Assembly (NCBI GenBank): GCA_036250225.1
Contig: JAPZLL010000001.1
Coordinates: forward strand, 930,001 to 994,000
Reading direction: 5' to 3'
Source of the DNA: Cercophora sp. LCS_1
Taxonomy: Eukaryota; Ascomycota; Sordariomycetes; Sordariales; Lasiosphaeriaceae
DNA length: 64,000 bases
Shown here: positions 42,301-56,500 of the stretch, in pieces
Position numbering within the stretch: the stretch's first letter is position 1
How the letters are laid out: every line of letters starts with the position of its first letter
Program-made: the position numbers and the translations under genes
Notes under the pieces: model-generated
Database searches by the model: none
What the model saw: the letters and a program-made list of their open reading frames with translations, nothing else
Told to the model about the DNA's origin: nothing

Positions 42301-43598
42301 AAATGTAACCCGATCTCCCGATTTCTATTCCAAGTGGAGGTTCTACATCATGCAATGGAAACAAAATTCAACACAATGCCACCCCTCTCGCCCGTTTCAC
42401 GTAGAACCTCAACGTCCCACTTCACTTCGGTACCAAGATGATGCGCCGCAAAAGGAGTAGCCAGCGATCGGTTGACAACCAACCAATCCAGCCCCCAATC
42501 CATCCGTGACACATAACAGACAGGTCCCAGGCTCAGGCTCAGGCTCAGCTAAAGAGAAAAAAAAGTGACGGCGGCGGCGCCCCAAACAGTTTCGGATAAG
42601 AACTCGCGAAAAGGTTGACACAGTTGGGCGTCAAATCCATCATCACAATTGCTCCTCGGCAGAGCTGCTCATACTCTGCGGCTCCAACCCCTCCCTCTGC
42701 CAAAGAGAGTGGCAACCAGCTGAAACCACTCATGCCATTGACGGGAACTACTCTCCAATCGGTCCAGTTCCCGACTATAGTACGAAAATAGGCAGCCCAA
42801 AAAAAAAACTGCACTTTTCTCACCGCCACAAAGCCCAAACATCGTCACAAGGACACATATTGTCACGGTCACAAGTCCAAAAAAAGGGGGCAAGCCACAT
42901 ACATCGCGAGGATCCGAGGGTGATATTTTCTTCCATCCCACTTGAATCAAATCGAGGCTACTCTGACCCTCCCTTTCAACAGTAGAATACACGTGATGGA
43001 CACACAAAAGGTTTTTGACCGTAGAATACCACATCTTCATCAGCACTACCTAAGTAGTAGGAGGAGTAGTAGGTAACAGCAAGAGCATCAAGCGCCACCA
43101 GCCAGCTTGATGTCAATTCACCCCCTCCCATTCATCCAAGCCCCCTATCTCACGCCACCAGTTCGAGAGAGGGGGGGAAAAGTGACACGGAAAAAGGCAA
43201 GCAAAACAATGGAAAACAAAGCATATGGGGGGAATAAACTATCTTTCTTCTCTGGGAGGGCCAAGCCGAATCAAAAAAGTAGAAGAGAAAAAAAAGAAAC
43301 CCCTCAAAACGCCATGGTATGTCGGGGTTGTATCGGAAAAACCAGCCAGCGCAGGAAAAAAAAAAAAAAGTCAAAGAGGGCCCTTGTAACAACGAGCCCA
43401 CGCAAAAGAAAAAGAACATAGGCTGCCCGTGTGAAAATATGAACCTTTCCGTCTCCCATCCATCTAACGATATCCATACCACAAAGTCGAAAATAGGTGG
43501 GGGTTGACTTCCAAGCCAGAGGAGAACGTAAAATTATGCCCGGTTCAATCAATACAGTCGTAACGGTGCCCCTAACAGCGACCGCAAAAGGGAGGGAA
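39322..43598. other. Long gene-free region between PP1 and the NTO1-like gene
   Basis: 4.3 kb with the PP1 promoter at the left and the 3' end of the NTO1-like gene at the right. The longest frame, 39757-40716 on the minus strand (319 codons), gives Ser/Pro/Arg/His-rich sequence with no recognisable domain, and plus-strand frames overlap it, so I do not call it. Short A-runs and a GGCTCA-type repeat near 42531-42549 are visible. Non-coding RNAs or a long regulatory region are possible. Confidence 0.45.
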
Positions 43599-46500
43599 TC
43601 ACCTTCGCCTCGCTGAACTCCGTACCCCCTTCCTAAACCCCTTTGCACCCTTGCCATTGACAACCCGCCTTGCCTTGGGGGTGCCCTCCTCATTGTCCGC
43701 CGAGGCATTCACTGGTGACGCGGTGATAGTATCGTCGTCGACGTCAAACTCGAGGTCTTTGAGTGCATCATCGTCCATATCGGTGAGCTCCTCACTTAGA
43801 CTCCGTACTGCGTCGCGACCGGTCCACTGCTCTTCGACTGCTGAGGTGCCCTTTACGTCAAAACCTTGCAGGTACCACGGCACACCACCATCCGACAGCA
43901 TGTTGCCCTGATCCCGACCGAAACTGCCGTTGGATTGCGGCGGAGTCAGAGGGGCCGAGTCTTGAGGCGGCTGAAGGGAGTTGAGCGTAGAGAGGGGTGG
44001 TGGCGAGCCGCTGTCGGTTTTGGTGAAGCCGTTCACAAGAGGCTCCTTGGAGTTGGCAGGCGGCGGGGCTTCTTCTGGGCTCACGCCGTTTGGCTTAGGC
44101 ATAGCATCTTCCTGCTCTGAGATGCTGACCTCAATGTTGCTTTGTGCACGGATAGGGGGGTCAATGTCCATCGCCTCGCCGTCAACGTCGTTGTTGGCAA
44201 CGAATTCACCGTCGACCAAAGCTGTCGCCTCGCCTTCCGTCTGCTCTGCAACAATAATCTGGCCTTCTTCGGCTGCATCGGCCATTTCAACATCTTGCCC
44301 TTGATCGGCGGTCGCTGCTGGTCCTCCGCGAGAAACAGTGATGGTAGTTTGGCGGATTTCCAGGCTCGACTCCAGCATGCCGTCGAGCTCTTTGAGAAGG
44401 GCATCGAGTGGTTTGCTGCAGATCTCGGACTCGGCCTTGAGCGCGTCTTCAAGTTGTGGCTGCACAGTCTTGAGAATGCGCTTCCCGAGTCGTTTCCTTT
44501 CCCGGATATCAGAGAAGTTGCCTTGCTTTGCGGGGGAAACATCGACAACGTCGGGTAGCCCCTCGTCCGCAGATGCTGTTTTCGGAGCTGTGTTGATGCC
44601 GGCATTGACCGCTTGGCACAGATCATGCGTGAACTGTAGGGTTGTTGTGTAGAAACGCTCGTCGAGCCTGTCTTGAAGCTCGGCAAAGCCTTTCTTGAAG
44701 ACGTTCTTATCGAGTCTAGAGATTGATTGTCAGCGAAAAAAAAGTGCTAGGCCATGGGATCTAAGGCTATCACCTACAGAAACGCTTTCTCAAGCACTGG
44801 TACAAGCATGCGGAATATTGGGAAATAGCAGCTGTCGACAAAGTCTAGCTCCATCTCGGCCGCTTCGAGCTTGACAAGTTCTCGCGCAACAATATCGTCG
44901 GTGAGTGCCTTGAGCTGCCCGATATCTTTGAGGAGGTTTCGGGCAAACTCAATCCTCCTTATGAGTCTTGGCTTGCCAGATGGTCCCATGGCTGCAAAGT
45001 TGCGTCGTGTCAACTCCATGGAAGAGAAGGTCTCCATCTGCAGTTGCAACCGCTTGAGCAATGCTGCGCCGCGTCGGGCTTCACGCTTCAGGGTCCAGTA
45101 CCGACATGCCTCTGCAACGAATTCCTTCCTCTTCCGCACGGAAAATCGCTGTAGCGAGTTCTCGACCGAGTCGTAGACGGCCTGGGGGATGATGGGCGCG
45201 CCGGAGGGAAGCTTCCATATAGACTTCCCCGGTTGGCCCTTCCTCTTATCTCCAAGCACAGCCGATACCTTTGCGCCGGTCATTTGAGATTCATCAGGAG
45301 GATGCTCGGTGATGGCGTGTCGGTGAGTAGCCGCAAGCGCCACTGCCGAGGCTTGGCTGTCTGCCCAAATGCGACCCTTCATCGTGCGCTTGTAGAAGCG
45401 CTTAGCTTCTTTTGTTGCCTGACTGACACCATTCTCCTTTGCGTAGTCTTGGGGGCAGTGTTTGTCGCAGAATGCTTTGAGGGGAAGGCTGCCATCGAGA
45501 ACAGCAAGGGCACCCTGGCTGTTTTTCATTTTCAAGAACAGCCGGCACCTCCGGGCGCACGTTACATGGAAGGCCTGGTAACAGTTCTTATTTGAACACT
45601 GTATGCAGGCTCCCATTTTCTGGTTGCAGATGTAGCAAGCCAGCTTCCAGCGTGTCTTTGGCACCTTTTCGACTTCCATGACAGGCTCCATGAAGGTGTG
45701 GTTCCCGAGAGAGACCTCCGGAATCCACATGGCGCAGAGTAGATGGGCCCATTTCGACGAATTCGTTTGCTTGAAGGCCCCGTCCGTGTTCGGGCAGAAT
45801 ATGCAAGTCTGCAGATCATGTTAGCGTGACCGCTACAACCGACAATCCAAAGCGCGTGGGACCAAAACTCACCGGAATGCCGCGCCCAATAAGCTGGCAC
45901 TTTCTGCAAAGCCATTGACCCTCGGGAATAAAAGGAACGCCGTAGCACTCCTGGTGGACCGCCAGGTCGCAGCCATCGCAAAACACGATGGCATTGGTAT
46001 TTTCGCAATCCCCGTCGTCGCAGATGGCGCATTTACTGTCCTGCTCCTCGCCTACTTGAGGCTCGCCATTAACTGCCGCCGCCGAACTGGACCGTGGTCG
46101 ATGCGTCTGAGGGGGCTTCGGGTTTGGCTTGGGTATCCTCTTCTCGAGCGCATGCCACTCCTTCTCGATTTTGGTGATTGCTATCTCGAAAATCTCACGG
46201 GTGATGTCGCCGAGTTCGTCCGCTTTACGACGCACATTCAGCTCCTGTAACCACATATCGTCTTGTTCATCCATGTCGTACTCGACCCGGCCGACGTTGC
46301 CAGCAGTGTGCTGGACCAAATCTCCCTCCACCTTGACCACAGCGGATTGGTCAATGTCTTCTTCAACATTGGCATCCATGGCCTTGATGAGCTTCCGGTC
46401 GGGTCGAATAAAGTTGTCGCTCTCCTGGTATCCGACATTCATCATCGACTTGTCGACGTATCTTGCCAGACCAAACGTTTTGCTCTCAAAGAGTGCCACA

Positions 46501-47324
46501 CGATTGGTTTTGCGGTAAGATGGCAGTTTGAGGTCCAGTCGCTCCTTGGGAGTTTGGTTGTGGATGGGGAGCACTTTTGGCACCTTGGGCGCCAGACCGA
46601 AGTCGGGCTGTCGCGATGCATACAGGGAAATCGAGTCTCTTGACGGTCGCCCAACACGACGCCTACTAGGCGTATCGGTCAGAGACCCGGTGAGCGATGG
46701 TTTGCCCTGGGCGTTCGGTGTCACGTCGATTCCGTTTAGCGGCACGAAATAAGGTTCCTTGATCGGCGTTGTCGCGTCTCCCAATGGAGTGCTCGGCCCC
46801 GGGGCACCAGCAGGCGTTGGTGGTGCCACCTTGACGATTCCATCAACCTCTTCCGCCGGTAAGATCATAAATGTTGCTTCGATGTCGAGGTTGGGGTGAA
46901 ACTCCTCCCATCCGCGTTCTTCTCTAGGTTTGTATCCCTCGCTCTGGGCTACCGCTGTAGCGAGCGCCGCGGCCGAACCATATTGCATTTCGTCAAGCTC
47001 ATCTCGATTCACGGCGGTTCGGATGCGCGTGCTCCGCTCCCTGCGTGGGAACACGCTTGGAGAGGGATTGGCAGCGTTTGCTCGGGCGCGCGACGCGTTC
47101 GCAGACGGTTCGGCAGGTACTTCGTTTCCATCCTCGTCAACAAATCTCCCACCGCCACCGGGACCGCCTGGGATATAACGCCGCTTTTTCGGAGGGGGTT
47201 CGGAGGCGGCGCCATCGGTGGCGAGCTTTCTGACACGAGACGCGCTCCCTGTAGCGGAGCCCTTGGGACGGCCTCGGGGACGGCCTCTGGGCTGGCGCCT
47301 TGGAGTTTCTGGCGAGGGAGCCAT
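43599..47324 (-). CDS. nto1: NTO1-like double-PHD chromatin protein
   Basis: Predicted subunit of a NuA3-type histone acetyltransferase complex (BRPF/Jade relatives). Three exons, 47324-45873, 45808-44778 and 44715-43599, encode 1199 residues. The N-terminus has AT-hook-like RQPRGRPRGRPKGSA. An EPL1-type region runs through about 140-420. The first PHD finger is at about 432-476 (CAICDDGDCENTNAIVFCDG to CRKC), followed across the first splice by the extended zinc-knuckle/PHD2 module (CIFCPNTDGAFKQTNSSKWA, CYICNQKMGACIQCSNKNC, HVTCARRC, to about 605). No bromodomain is evident, unlike animal BRPF. The C-terminal 370 residues are acidic, Pro/Ser-rich and end in a basic RKGVRSSARRR. The second intron starts at GTAGGT inside an apparent stop, and joining restores AFL-LDKNVFKKGF. 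Confidence 0.9.
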
Positions 47325-50300
47325 CACGGGAAGAGCGTCGATGATGGCAGTCAGAGGAAGGAGCTATCGGAGCGCTTTCGTGGTTGGTAATCGGGTTGTG
47401 AAAACGAAGCGCGTGCTGAGGCAGCTGGAAGCGGGGTCACTCTCGGCGGGCGGCGGCTGTTTTCACACATTTGTCGCGTGCTAGAAAGTGCGCCGTCCGT
47501 GACGCGACCGGGATGCCAGCGGCCTGTGGAAGGGTTGTTGTGATGCCAGAAAGTGTGGGACTTGGTGGTGATTTTTGGCACTCTTGACGACGTGACGTTC
47601 CAAAATGCGTCTGTCGCTGTCGCGGCTGGCTGGGGCGCGGGATTTAATTCGCCAGAATTCTGCCCCACCTGCTACTCCAATCGGGCTATCCCTGCAAGCC
47701 CCACCTTTTACTCATCAGGCTTGGGATGTAAGTTGAGAGCTCACCAATTGTTCCACCTCAATGCGAATGTTGCTGCTCGTGAAAACTGAGATAGATGAGC
47801 TCACTCAGCCTGGAATGCGCTTTGCGCATGACGCCCAACATGTTTCTGCACAAAATCTTTGACCCGCATTGTTTATTTGTTGCACAATTCATTGTCCTGC
47901 AAGCCCTCACGAGCTACTAGATGCAATGCGACATCTTGCTGTTCCTGGGCAGATGCAAAGCCCTGTTCAGTACATCCACTTTGTGCTATCAGCCCTACCC
48001 GCAGGACCCGCGGCTGAAATCCAACTGACGGCTCGACAGCCCCAATTCTGAATCCCTCGACCTGCCCCTTCAAATTCCTTGCAGCTTGCGGCACGGCTTA
48101 CAATACAACGAGAGCGCAACCTCACTAAACCAATTTGCAACCCAAGTTAATTGGTGGAATTGACTTCAAGTTGTGACGACTACTGAACCGACGACCCACC
48201 CCCACACTGATCTCTCTCGGTTGCGGACACTTGTGGAAGGTCACTCGCAGGCCGCAAGCCAACAGGTAGTTTGCTACCTACAATTGAGAAACAGCAGACT
48301 CAAATAGGAAAACGCAGACTTGTTACAGTCTCGTTTCCCCCAGTCGCAAGGGGAAGTTAAACGACAATGGCTCCAACCTGGGGTTGACCCAACTCTTTTT
48401 TCGCGCCAGCAACCAATCAGGAAACGAGCGCATTCAGAACTCGTTCAGAGCAGACAAGCCTCCCGTTGCGCGACACGTACACCCATGTCCGCATTACATC
48501 ACTTGCCTGTCCTTCTCCACGCATTCCCTTAGATTTCGAATTGGCCAATGGATGTGAAGGAACATCCCCAACTCGGCAAGTGAACCTTTCCCCTCGCCAG
48601 CTTGCCGAGCCACTGCCCGATCGATTACCGCCGACCCAGCCGATAAATCGACCCCACGAAGAGGGACCACTCCATCTTTGACTCCGCGGCCGGCCCATCC
48701 CGAGAAGGGAACAGCTCCATCCCCCCGGGACACATTCATTTTGTTGGAATCAACCCAAGAGCTCCTTGCAGATGATAATCCATATACAAGCCTCAATCCG
48801 CCAGTGCATTCAGGATGGGTCTTCAAGTGCAAATGCAATATCCACATTATGTCTAGTAAACTCCACTAGAATCGCACAGGGGCACAATGGAGCCAATTCA
48901 GCAGGATCATTTTCCTCCTCGTTCCATTCTTCGGGTTTCGCCTCATCTTCCGCAATCTCTTGAGGCCTCGCCGGGTCTTGACACGGCGGTCGCCGCCAGG
49001 AGGTGACGCTATTATTTCCTCCAACGGCGTCGGGGTGAAAGGATCCGAGACCTCAGCTCGCCCAATCCGCAACATTCCTCCCGGGCATCGGCGCAACAGT
49101 CGCAACATGGCCCTGTGCAGCCATTAAGCATCACAAACGGGGTGGCATTCGGCTGCCAAGTTGGACAGATTCAAAGTCGTCCGAGCGAGCCCCCTCCTTA
49201 CAGCTAGACCCTTATCTTGATCCTCCGTGTCTTGATTCAACTCCGGCACCGGAACCTACCCTGCGCCATCAAGGTGCACATCCGGGAGAGTAACATCGCG
49301 GACCGAAGCCATCGGCCCATTCATCCCCGTCAGTGAGGTCCGGTGTGTCGCCGTACTATCACGGTATCTTCCAGAAAGTCTCAAGCCACCCAACGAGCCA
49401 TATTCTAGCCGCCGCCGAGTCGCTGATCCACTAGGTCCTTTGGTTGTGGCCTACTCACACGAATGACAGTGTATCTTCACAGCCGACTTGGCGGCGACAA
49501 CATCTACAGCATCAGACACATCATCGTCGAGAACACCACTTCGCAAATCGAGCGACCCACACGACTAACATTCGTTCATCGCACAATGGTTTCCAATTCA
49601 GGTCTTATCACCTCTTTCATTATATTCAACCACACACATGATGTTACCAGCTATTCCTCATCACTCAGCAACCACCACACACAGACTCCAAGGGCCAACT
49701 TGCCCACCTGATGGTGTCATTCTGTAATCCGAATGCACTAACCGCTCATTCCTACCCAGGTGTGTAGCTCACGGCTCACGGTTCACGGCCCACTCAAGTC
49801 GAGAAACGGCCCAACGCTGACGTCCCACCGTAAAGCAATGACCATCACCCAATAATGCTTCCTCCACAGTGCATGCGTGACTTGTGATCACCGTTTCCGG
49901 ACCGTTGAACCCGTAACACATGTCTATTCAGCAACAAGTCTAGTAAACTGTTCACACAAAGCTACATGACGGGCACAGCGATACGCATAAATCTTGATTT
50001 TCTCTGTTTCTGATCAATACAACTCATGTATCTTTCACCTATATACCATCCCAGTGACCGAAGTATCAAGAGATACTGTACTGTGAAGTGTTGACTAGAA
50101 CGTACGTGAAGAGGGTTGTCTATTGATACTGAGCATATCTCACAGTCAACACACCAGATATACCCCACAAAAAAAGCAGGAGAAACAGTAGAGCGAACTA
50201 ATCAATGAATTATCCACAACCACCAGGGTTTACACCACATCTCTACCCTTCTAACTCTACCGTACTCAAACCAAACAAGACGCACTATGCTGTCAAACAT

Positions 50301-50874
50301 GCCATCACCGGGAAACTGCTCCTAAAAATGCATATACCCATAGAATTTTGCGGGTGCACCAGAGAGAGACGAGCCGTGTCAGACGCGAATCAAGCAACAC
50401 ACACACGTCATCAACATGATGTCAATATGCGGGAGAAAATCTGAGCCCTGCCTCGATAGGCTTTTGTGGTTCTTGATTTCCTGCGGTCTTCCACCAGTAA
50501 AAAAACAGATCTTCTACGGGTAGAAACAAAAGCCAAAGCGGACTCGATCCCGTAACAAAATGTGCGGTGGGCATGACTCTGATCTGCCGGCGCCATCCTC
50601 CTGAGGGACAGCAGCCCAAGAATGGAAAGAATACAGCACAAATGCCTTCCCAGCGCCTTCTTCCCCCACGTGCCAGAACCCGAACGCCGTGACGCTATGC
50701 TCCTGATATCCGCAAGTAAAAGCAAATCCCAAGCCCAAAATCAAACCCTAAAAGACAACATGTTTCTGCAACACAGGCACAGAGAGATGGGTATTCCTAC
50801 TTCCAGCCAATAGCCTACAGCGAGATATTGCATTGAAGACAAAAAATGCTCAAAAGCTGGGGTATCATCAAGAT
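47325..50874. other. Long gene-free region between the NTO1-like and LRR genes
   Basis: 3.55 kb holding the NTO1-like promoter and the 3' end of the LRR gene. Open frames are all under 120 codons and overlap. The part from about 49.4 to 50.8 kb is A/T-richer. I see no gene, RNA or repeat I can support. Confidence 0.45.
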
Positions 50875-53501
50875 TTAACCGAGTGTGCGACCGCTATGGA
50901 TCGCCTGCACACTCGCAGCTCGTGGGGTGGTGGGGTTGGTGTGGATGGGGGACGTGGCACTGAAATCCCCCTCGTGGTAATCGGGCGGACGAGAAGCTGG
51001 ATCCCAGCCCTCCTCGTTCAAAACACTCAAGTAGCTGGTGCCGACCTTATCTCGCAAGGCTTCTATCTTGCGTCGATACATCTCGCCACCGACATCCCAA
51101 TCGGGGTTGTCATTCCAAACATGGTTTGTTGGAGGACTCTCGTGGGAGGCGTAGAGAGGTGGGAGCTGGGGCACAACCCCAGTGTCTATCCGTGGCACCT
51201 CAGGTAATTGGCTATTCGGCATTGGGCTTTCCGCGAGGACGCTCTTGGGGGATGGGTGGACCTCTGGCGCCTGGGAAATTCGGTAGTTGCCATCGATGCC
51301 CAAACCGGTTGTTACATCTTGTGTAGCGTAGCGCTCAACCGGCTGAGCATGCGGGATCGGGGTATCGTTAGTAGCGAGATCCACTATGCGCCGTTTGGGC
51401 GCTCGTCGCCGCCGTGTTGAGCTCGTATTGACTTCACTCGAGGCCGTTTTGGGGCCAGGGCGCTCCTTTCGAAGGACCGCTGGTTCCTTTGGCGTATCGT
51501 AGATGATGGCCGGCTTGCTGACGTCAATCGCCGGGGTTTCCTGAGGCGCAGGCTTGACGACGGGAACCGGGGGCGGCATGGCTTCTCGCTCCACTAAGTA
51601 GCGCTTCTCAGAGTAAGTGGGTCCCGTGGCGTCAATGGTGATGTCCTCGGTGTACCCAGGAGTTCTGCGAAAGAGATTGAAGATGGTAATCCGATAATCC
51701 CTGTGGGTTCGGGTAAAGGGGTTACCCTCGACCCACACCTCGCGAATCTCGGGGATACCAGTGAGGCGGGCCAGCTCTGTCGGATCTGTGAGGCGATTGT
51801 CTCGCAAGTCAAGTCTTTCCAGAGGATAGAGCTTTTCAATCCCAGCAATGGACTGCAGGCGATTTCCTCGCAAGTTCAGCGCGGTAATGGCAGGCAGAGG
51901 GTTGCGCGTGAGCGAGTGCAGCGAGTCTATCATGCACGAAGACAGGTTCAGGGCACGCAGGGCAGTAAGGTTCGCCAAGCTGTCTGGAATCTGAGTGAAC
52001 AGGTTGGATGAAAGGTCCAGCGAGTGCAACGTGTTGGAGAGGGGCGCAAGACTCGACGCAGGGATCGAGGTAAGAGAGTTGTCCGCGAGACTCAGATGCT
52101 TGAGGAAGCGCCACTTGGAAGCAGGAAGGATGCCCATGGCAAGCAGGTTCGATGAGCTGCCGCGCGAATTATGCCAAGAATCGGAGAGACTGGAATGTGA
52201 GCTCCCAGATCCCGAACGTCGGATCTTGTATGAGTTTCGCATGTTGGCCGAGCCGTTCCTTGAGCTGGACGGACGACGAGGAGAGTGGCTCCGCGGACGG
52301 GACTCTTTCGTGGGCGACTTCGGTGGGTCACTGTCTGCCCTCACCACTGAAGGCCGTCTGCTGCCGGGAGCGGTGGAGCCTTGGTCTGTCCCGAGCTCGC
52401 TGTTGAGGGATCCGACTGGCAGGTCCGTGGTTGACTTTCGCGCATCGGGCGAGCCGGGTGCAGACGTCGACTTCTGGAGCTCCGCGTGTGACACGGTTGG
52501 ACTTCTCCGTGGGCTGGTCGCCCCGGCCCATGGAGTTGTTGGGGATCCTTGGGACTTGGAGGTGCGGCGCCGGCGCTTATCCATGTCGTCCAGCACGATA
52601 TCAATTAGGATATCTGCTGGGTCGTCGAGGCTAGCGCGCTTGACCGTGAGGGAGCGAAGTTGGTCTGCAAGCCTGTCCCAGCCAAAAAACTGCCTGAAGT
52701 CGATGTCGCTCACCTCGAGCGCCTGAACATTCTTGAACACGTACAAGGGCACGGCGGAGTCAAAAGGAAACTCTTCGTAGCCTCTGATTAGGCGAGCACG
52801 CCAATCGGGTGCCAATCTCAGGCACGGGATCTTTGTGAAGGATGAGTAGAGGTATTTCAGGTCATTCTGGATCGCTGCCTTTTGCCGCTCGTTCCTAGCG
52901 GCGGAGATACCAGAGCCAATGCCGAAGCTGGCCCACAGCGCAGACATACCCGACATAACACTCCGGATGCTCGAGACGGAGCGGATGGAACCGACATCGG
53001 AGCCGCGGCTCTTGGAGCGCTGAGACTGACTGAGAAACGACACATAGTTGGCCGAGGTTGTACTATCGTGGAGGTTCTCGAGCCGGATCTTCATAGGACC
53101 AACAGGGATCCCTAACTCCTCAAACCGCGAGAGCAGGTAGAAGAGGTGATGAGGAGTGAGGGCCAGCTTCGCCGACTTGACGGTGTGTGATGTAAAGTTC
53201 AAAGTTCCCAGCGACAGGGCAGCGGCGAGTGTGCTCGAGGTTGATGCTGATGTCGAGGGGCGTTCTGGCACCGTTGGTGACGAGGGCACAACCAGAGGCG
53301 CGACTGATGACACGCTCTGGGAGGAGCCATGGCGAGGGGCATTTTGCCTCCGAAACTGAAGCGCGTTTGCGAGGGCCTTCTCGTGTGTGCGCACAAATGT
53401 GGCCAATTGCTGTTCACCCAAACTGTCAGCCTTGCTTCTACACTAAAGGGCCATGCGGGAAAGCATACCTTTACAAAGAACTCCCCGTCTTCCGAATCCA
53501 T
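50875..53501 (-). CDS. Large leucine-rich-repeat protein
   Basis: I recognise the repeat class but not a named function. Two exons, 53501-53469 (11 codons, MDSEDGEFFVK) and 53409-50875, joined by a 59-bp GTATGC/CAG intron, encode 855 residues; without the small first exon no ATG starts the frame. The N-terminal 280 residues look like a folded domain (ALTPHHLFYLLSRFEELGIP, CLRLAPDWRARLIRGYEEFP). A Ser/Pro/Arg-rich disordered stretch (about 290-425) follows, then five to six SDS22-type LRRs (LKHLSLADNSLTSIPASSLA, LHSLDLSSNLFTQIPDSLAN, ITALNLRGNRLQSI, LERLDLRDNRLTD) closed by an LRR cap (VWVEGNPFTRTHRDYRITIF). The tail has a basic TRRRRAPKRR patch. It is probably a scaffold protein of the cytosol or nucleus. 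Confidence 0.85.
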
Positions 53502-56500
53502 TTTTAGAGGTGGGGATGCATCAGTGAGTGATGTTGAAAGGAGCCGATGTTGCGAGTTCCAGGCCGGAGGGCGAGGATGAAGATCAACGGCCCCGCCTGT
53601 TCCGCGCGTCCAAGATATTTGCAGGTCGGGACTCGAGCCGCACACTTTAGCGCAGACGCGGATTATGTGGTGGCGAAGTGGGACGGTAGCCTGGCCAGTA
53701 TCATATGTTAGTCGACCTGTCACCTCACACTCGCAATATGTTGTCCTAGCACAGCTCCCAGTATTATGTTCCTTGGCGTAGTTCCCGGGACCTAGGTGCT
53801 GTGGCGGCGGTTGGAGACGCAAGCGGATCGAATGCAACCAGAAACGAGAGGAACCATGAATGACGACCGATGGGAAATGGTGCGAGCAGGTGGTTGGTGT
53901 GGCAGACGTGGCGGGGTTTGACGGCCAAGGTGGACTGAGTCGAGCACCCAGAGGGACGGACGGCTCGTGCCTCGAGCGCCCGAGAGCAGTGGGGTGTGCA
54001 ACTGCGCGACGCGTAATATTGAGTGTGGTTTGACGCCTGGCACACAAGCTATCCGGCGCAGTGAGCTGAGCTTTCGGGGCAGTTGACCGTTATCCTGATC
54101 GTTGTCTGGTCCGATGCCTGTTGCGTCTGGCCGAGGGGCTCCACGACGTCGAGGCGTCTCTTGCGCGGACGGGCGAGCCGGTGTCGTCGCAACGTGGGTG
54201 TCGGGATGAGACGCAATCGGGGATTCCGGGCTTTTGAAAACTCGTTCTCGTCGAGATCCATGCGACTGTGAGGAACCTGAAGTCCAAGGCGAGAGGAGTA
54301 GCTCGAAGTAGTACCGAGGCGGCCGAATTGACGGGGCAGGCAGGAATGAGGGCAGCAGATCACGCGCAGGCCGAGCACAAGAGGCAGCGTAAAACCGTTG
54401 CAAGGGCCCGGGCAGCCCAGGTTTGGCGGCGAGTCACCCGACAGCCACCAGGAATGTTCCGCAGAGCTATGTCTTGTCGCAAAACAGGTCGGTTGGACGA
54501 TCGAAGCATCACGACTTGCAAGTTTCCAGGTTTGCGGTATCCACAGGAACGGAGACGAGCGAGGCCACAGCAGGCGGCAAAATCACGGACAAACCCAAGA
54601 AAGAGAATTGAACTCACCAAACGCAGCTGCCACCAACGACCGCCCACTCAGATCTGCGATCTGGTACGACTCCAAACGGACCAACAGACCGACCAAATGC
54701 CTTGGACCCAAACCTTAGGCAAGTGCAACCCAACCCGGGGAGAAGGAACCTTCGCGGAGAGGAATGGCGGGGAGAGAGGGCGGAGCGGAAGGTTGATATT
54801 AGGTAGGGAAAGAAGGAGGGTATTTCGGAGGGTGATGGGATCCAGCGTTTCCACTCCCACTTCTCGCAGCACACACTCTCACTGTGCTGGCTGCTGTTGC
54901 TTTCCGTCGCAACCACCGAGGGACGGAAAAGGGAGGGAAAAGAAGGGTCTTTCAATGTTCTGGGGTGGACAGGCGACTAAATTAAAATACGACGAAAGGA
55001 TTGGGGGTCGCTGTGGAGCTCAGTGGTATCAGCGACTGCGAGCGGGCGGGGGTCAGCACAGACCAGGAAAACCTGGACGGCGAGCTCCTGCCGTTCTTGA
55101 CGGTTGGTAACGCCATTTTGCGACCCCGCTGTGGAATTAGCACTGTAAGGAATTCCTGGCGCGTTGGGCAGTTGGGTCCACCTTCAAGGCTTGTCTCTTG
55201 ACGTGCTTGATCACCAGGCAAAGTCAGCAGTTGCTGAACCCACGCGCATCTCCAGAGTCGACTTGTCAGTCAACACCGCCGCTCGGCTGTTCCTGGTTCT
55301 CGGTGTGTCCTCCTGTGCTCGACCGCTCTCTCACTCCCACATGCTTGAAGCAACCATCACGGCGGCGGACTTTGGCAAGGTGCAGCTGCTGCGCTCTCAC
55401 CGTCATTTCGCTTGTCCTCTCAGAACGACGAGTTTGATGGCATCCAAAGACTGCCGCCGGGCACATACTCGCACCGCATACACGCACATACCACGGCCTG
55501 CACGGCTCTCGAGTAAAGCACGGCGGCAGTAGAAGCGTAGGCCCCAAGACATGCATCATGGAACCGCGTAGAAATGCGGCTTCAGAGCACTCGACAACCG
55601 GGCTGCCAGTTGGTTGTCGCAGTGAGCGCATCCAAGGAGGTGAAGCAGTCCTTGGCCAATAACGGCTCTGGACGCTGCTGCATTAGCAACTGCAGCGCTT
55701 CCGCAGGAGTATGCATGTCTCGAAAGCGGATGCGAGTGGGCGAGGGTCAGAGAAAAGGCGACCTCACATTGCAGCTGTGGCGGACCATCTCGGGCTGTCC
55801 TTCCAGGCGCCGGGAACCTATGGCATCTGTGTAACTCCAAAGGCCTCTCAGGCTCGATGGAAAGCCAGAGGCAACCGGGATGGTGCCCGCACAAACGAAG
55901 CCATCCGGAATGAGGCACGCAACTATCGAACGACGGATGTCGGGCATTGTCCCGTGGATTTCTAGAAAACGGCGGCCTACAGTAAACGGCACTGTACGGA
56001 GCTGGGCTGCTGAAAATCAGGGCTTGGCCGTCCGGCAGATCATCAAACACATCTCCCATCAGGCGCCCGCGCCGGTTTTCCATCTGTCACTGATGATCTT
56101 TCCGTCACGCAGCGTTCCGTCCAGCCAGCACCTTTGCCCTCTGGTTTGATCTTGCACGGATTCGGACGGCATCCCGAATCAGGTTTCTTTTCTAGCCGAC
56201 GACAGCCATCTACGGCACAACTCGGCCAGACTGTTTGCCTGGGTGCCCCTCTGTTTACTTATCACGGCGGCGTAATGTTTACATCGGCTCGACAAGCGCT
56301 CGTCTTTTGTGTCTTGGCCGGTAATTAGCACCTCATGCGTCGTTGCTAGTGGCCATTACCCAAATTACAGGCGGCCCGTAGCCTGGCTGGCGTCAGCCGC
56401 GAAGCGCACGGTCACTGCCATCCGCGGCGCTGGTTGGGCTTTTAGCGTGGGCGAATGGGGGACTTTGGCCGGCTGTGGGGGAGCGACGGGGGCCAACGGG

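Noticed and set aside
54268..55110. 280-codon plus-strand open frame
   Set aside because: Arg/Gln/Thr-rich random-looking sequence, no motif; probably chance in GC-rich DNA.
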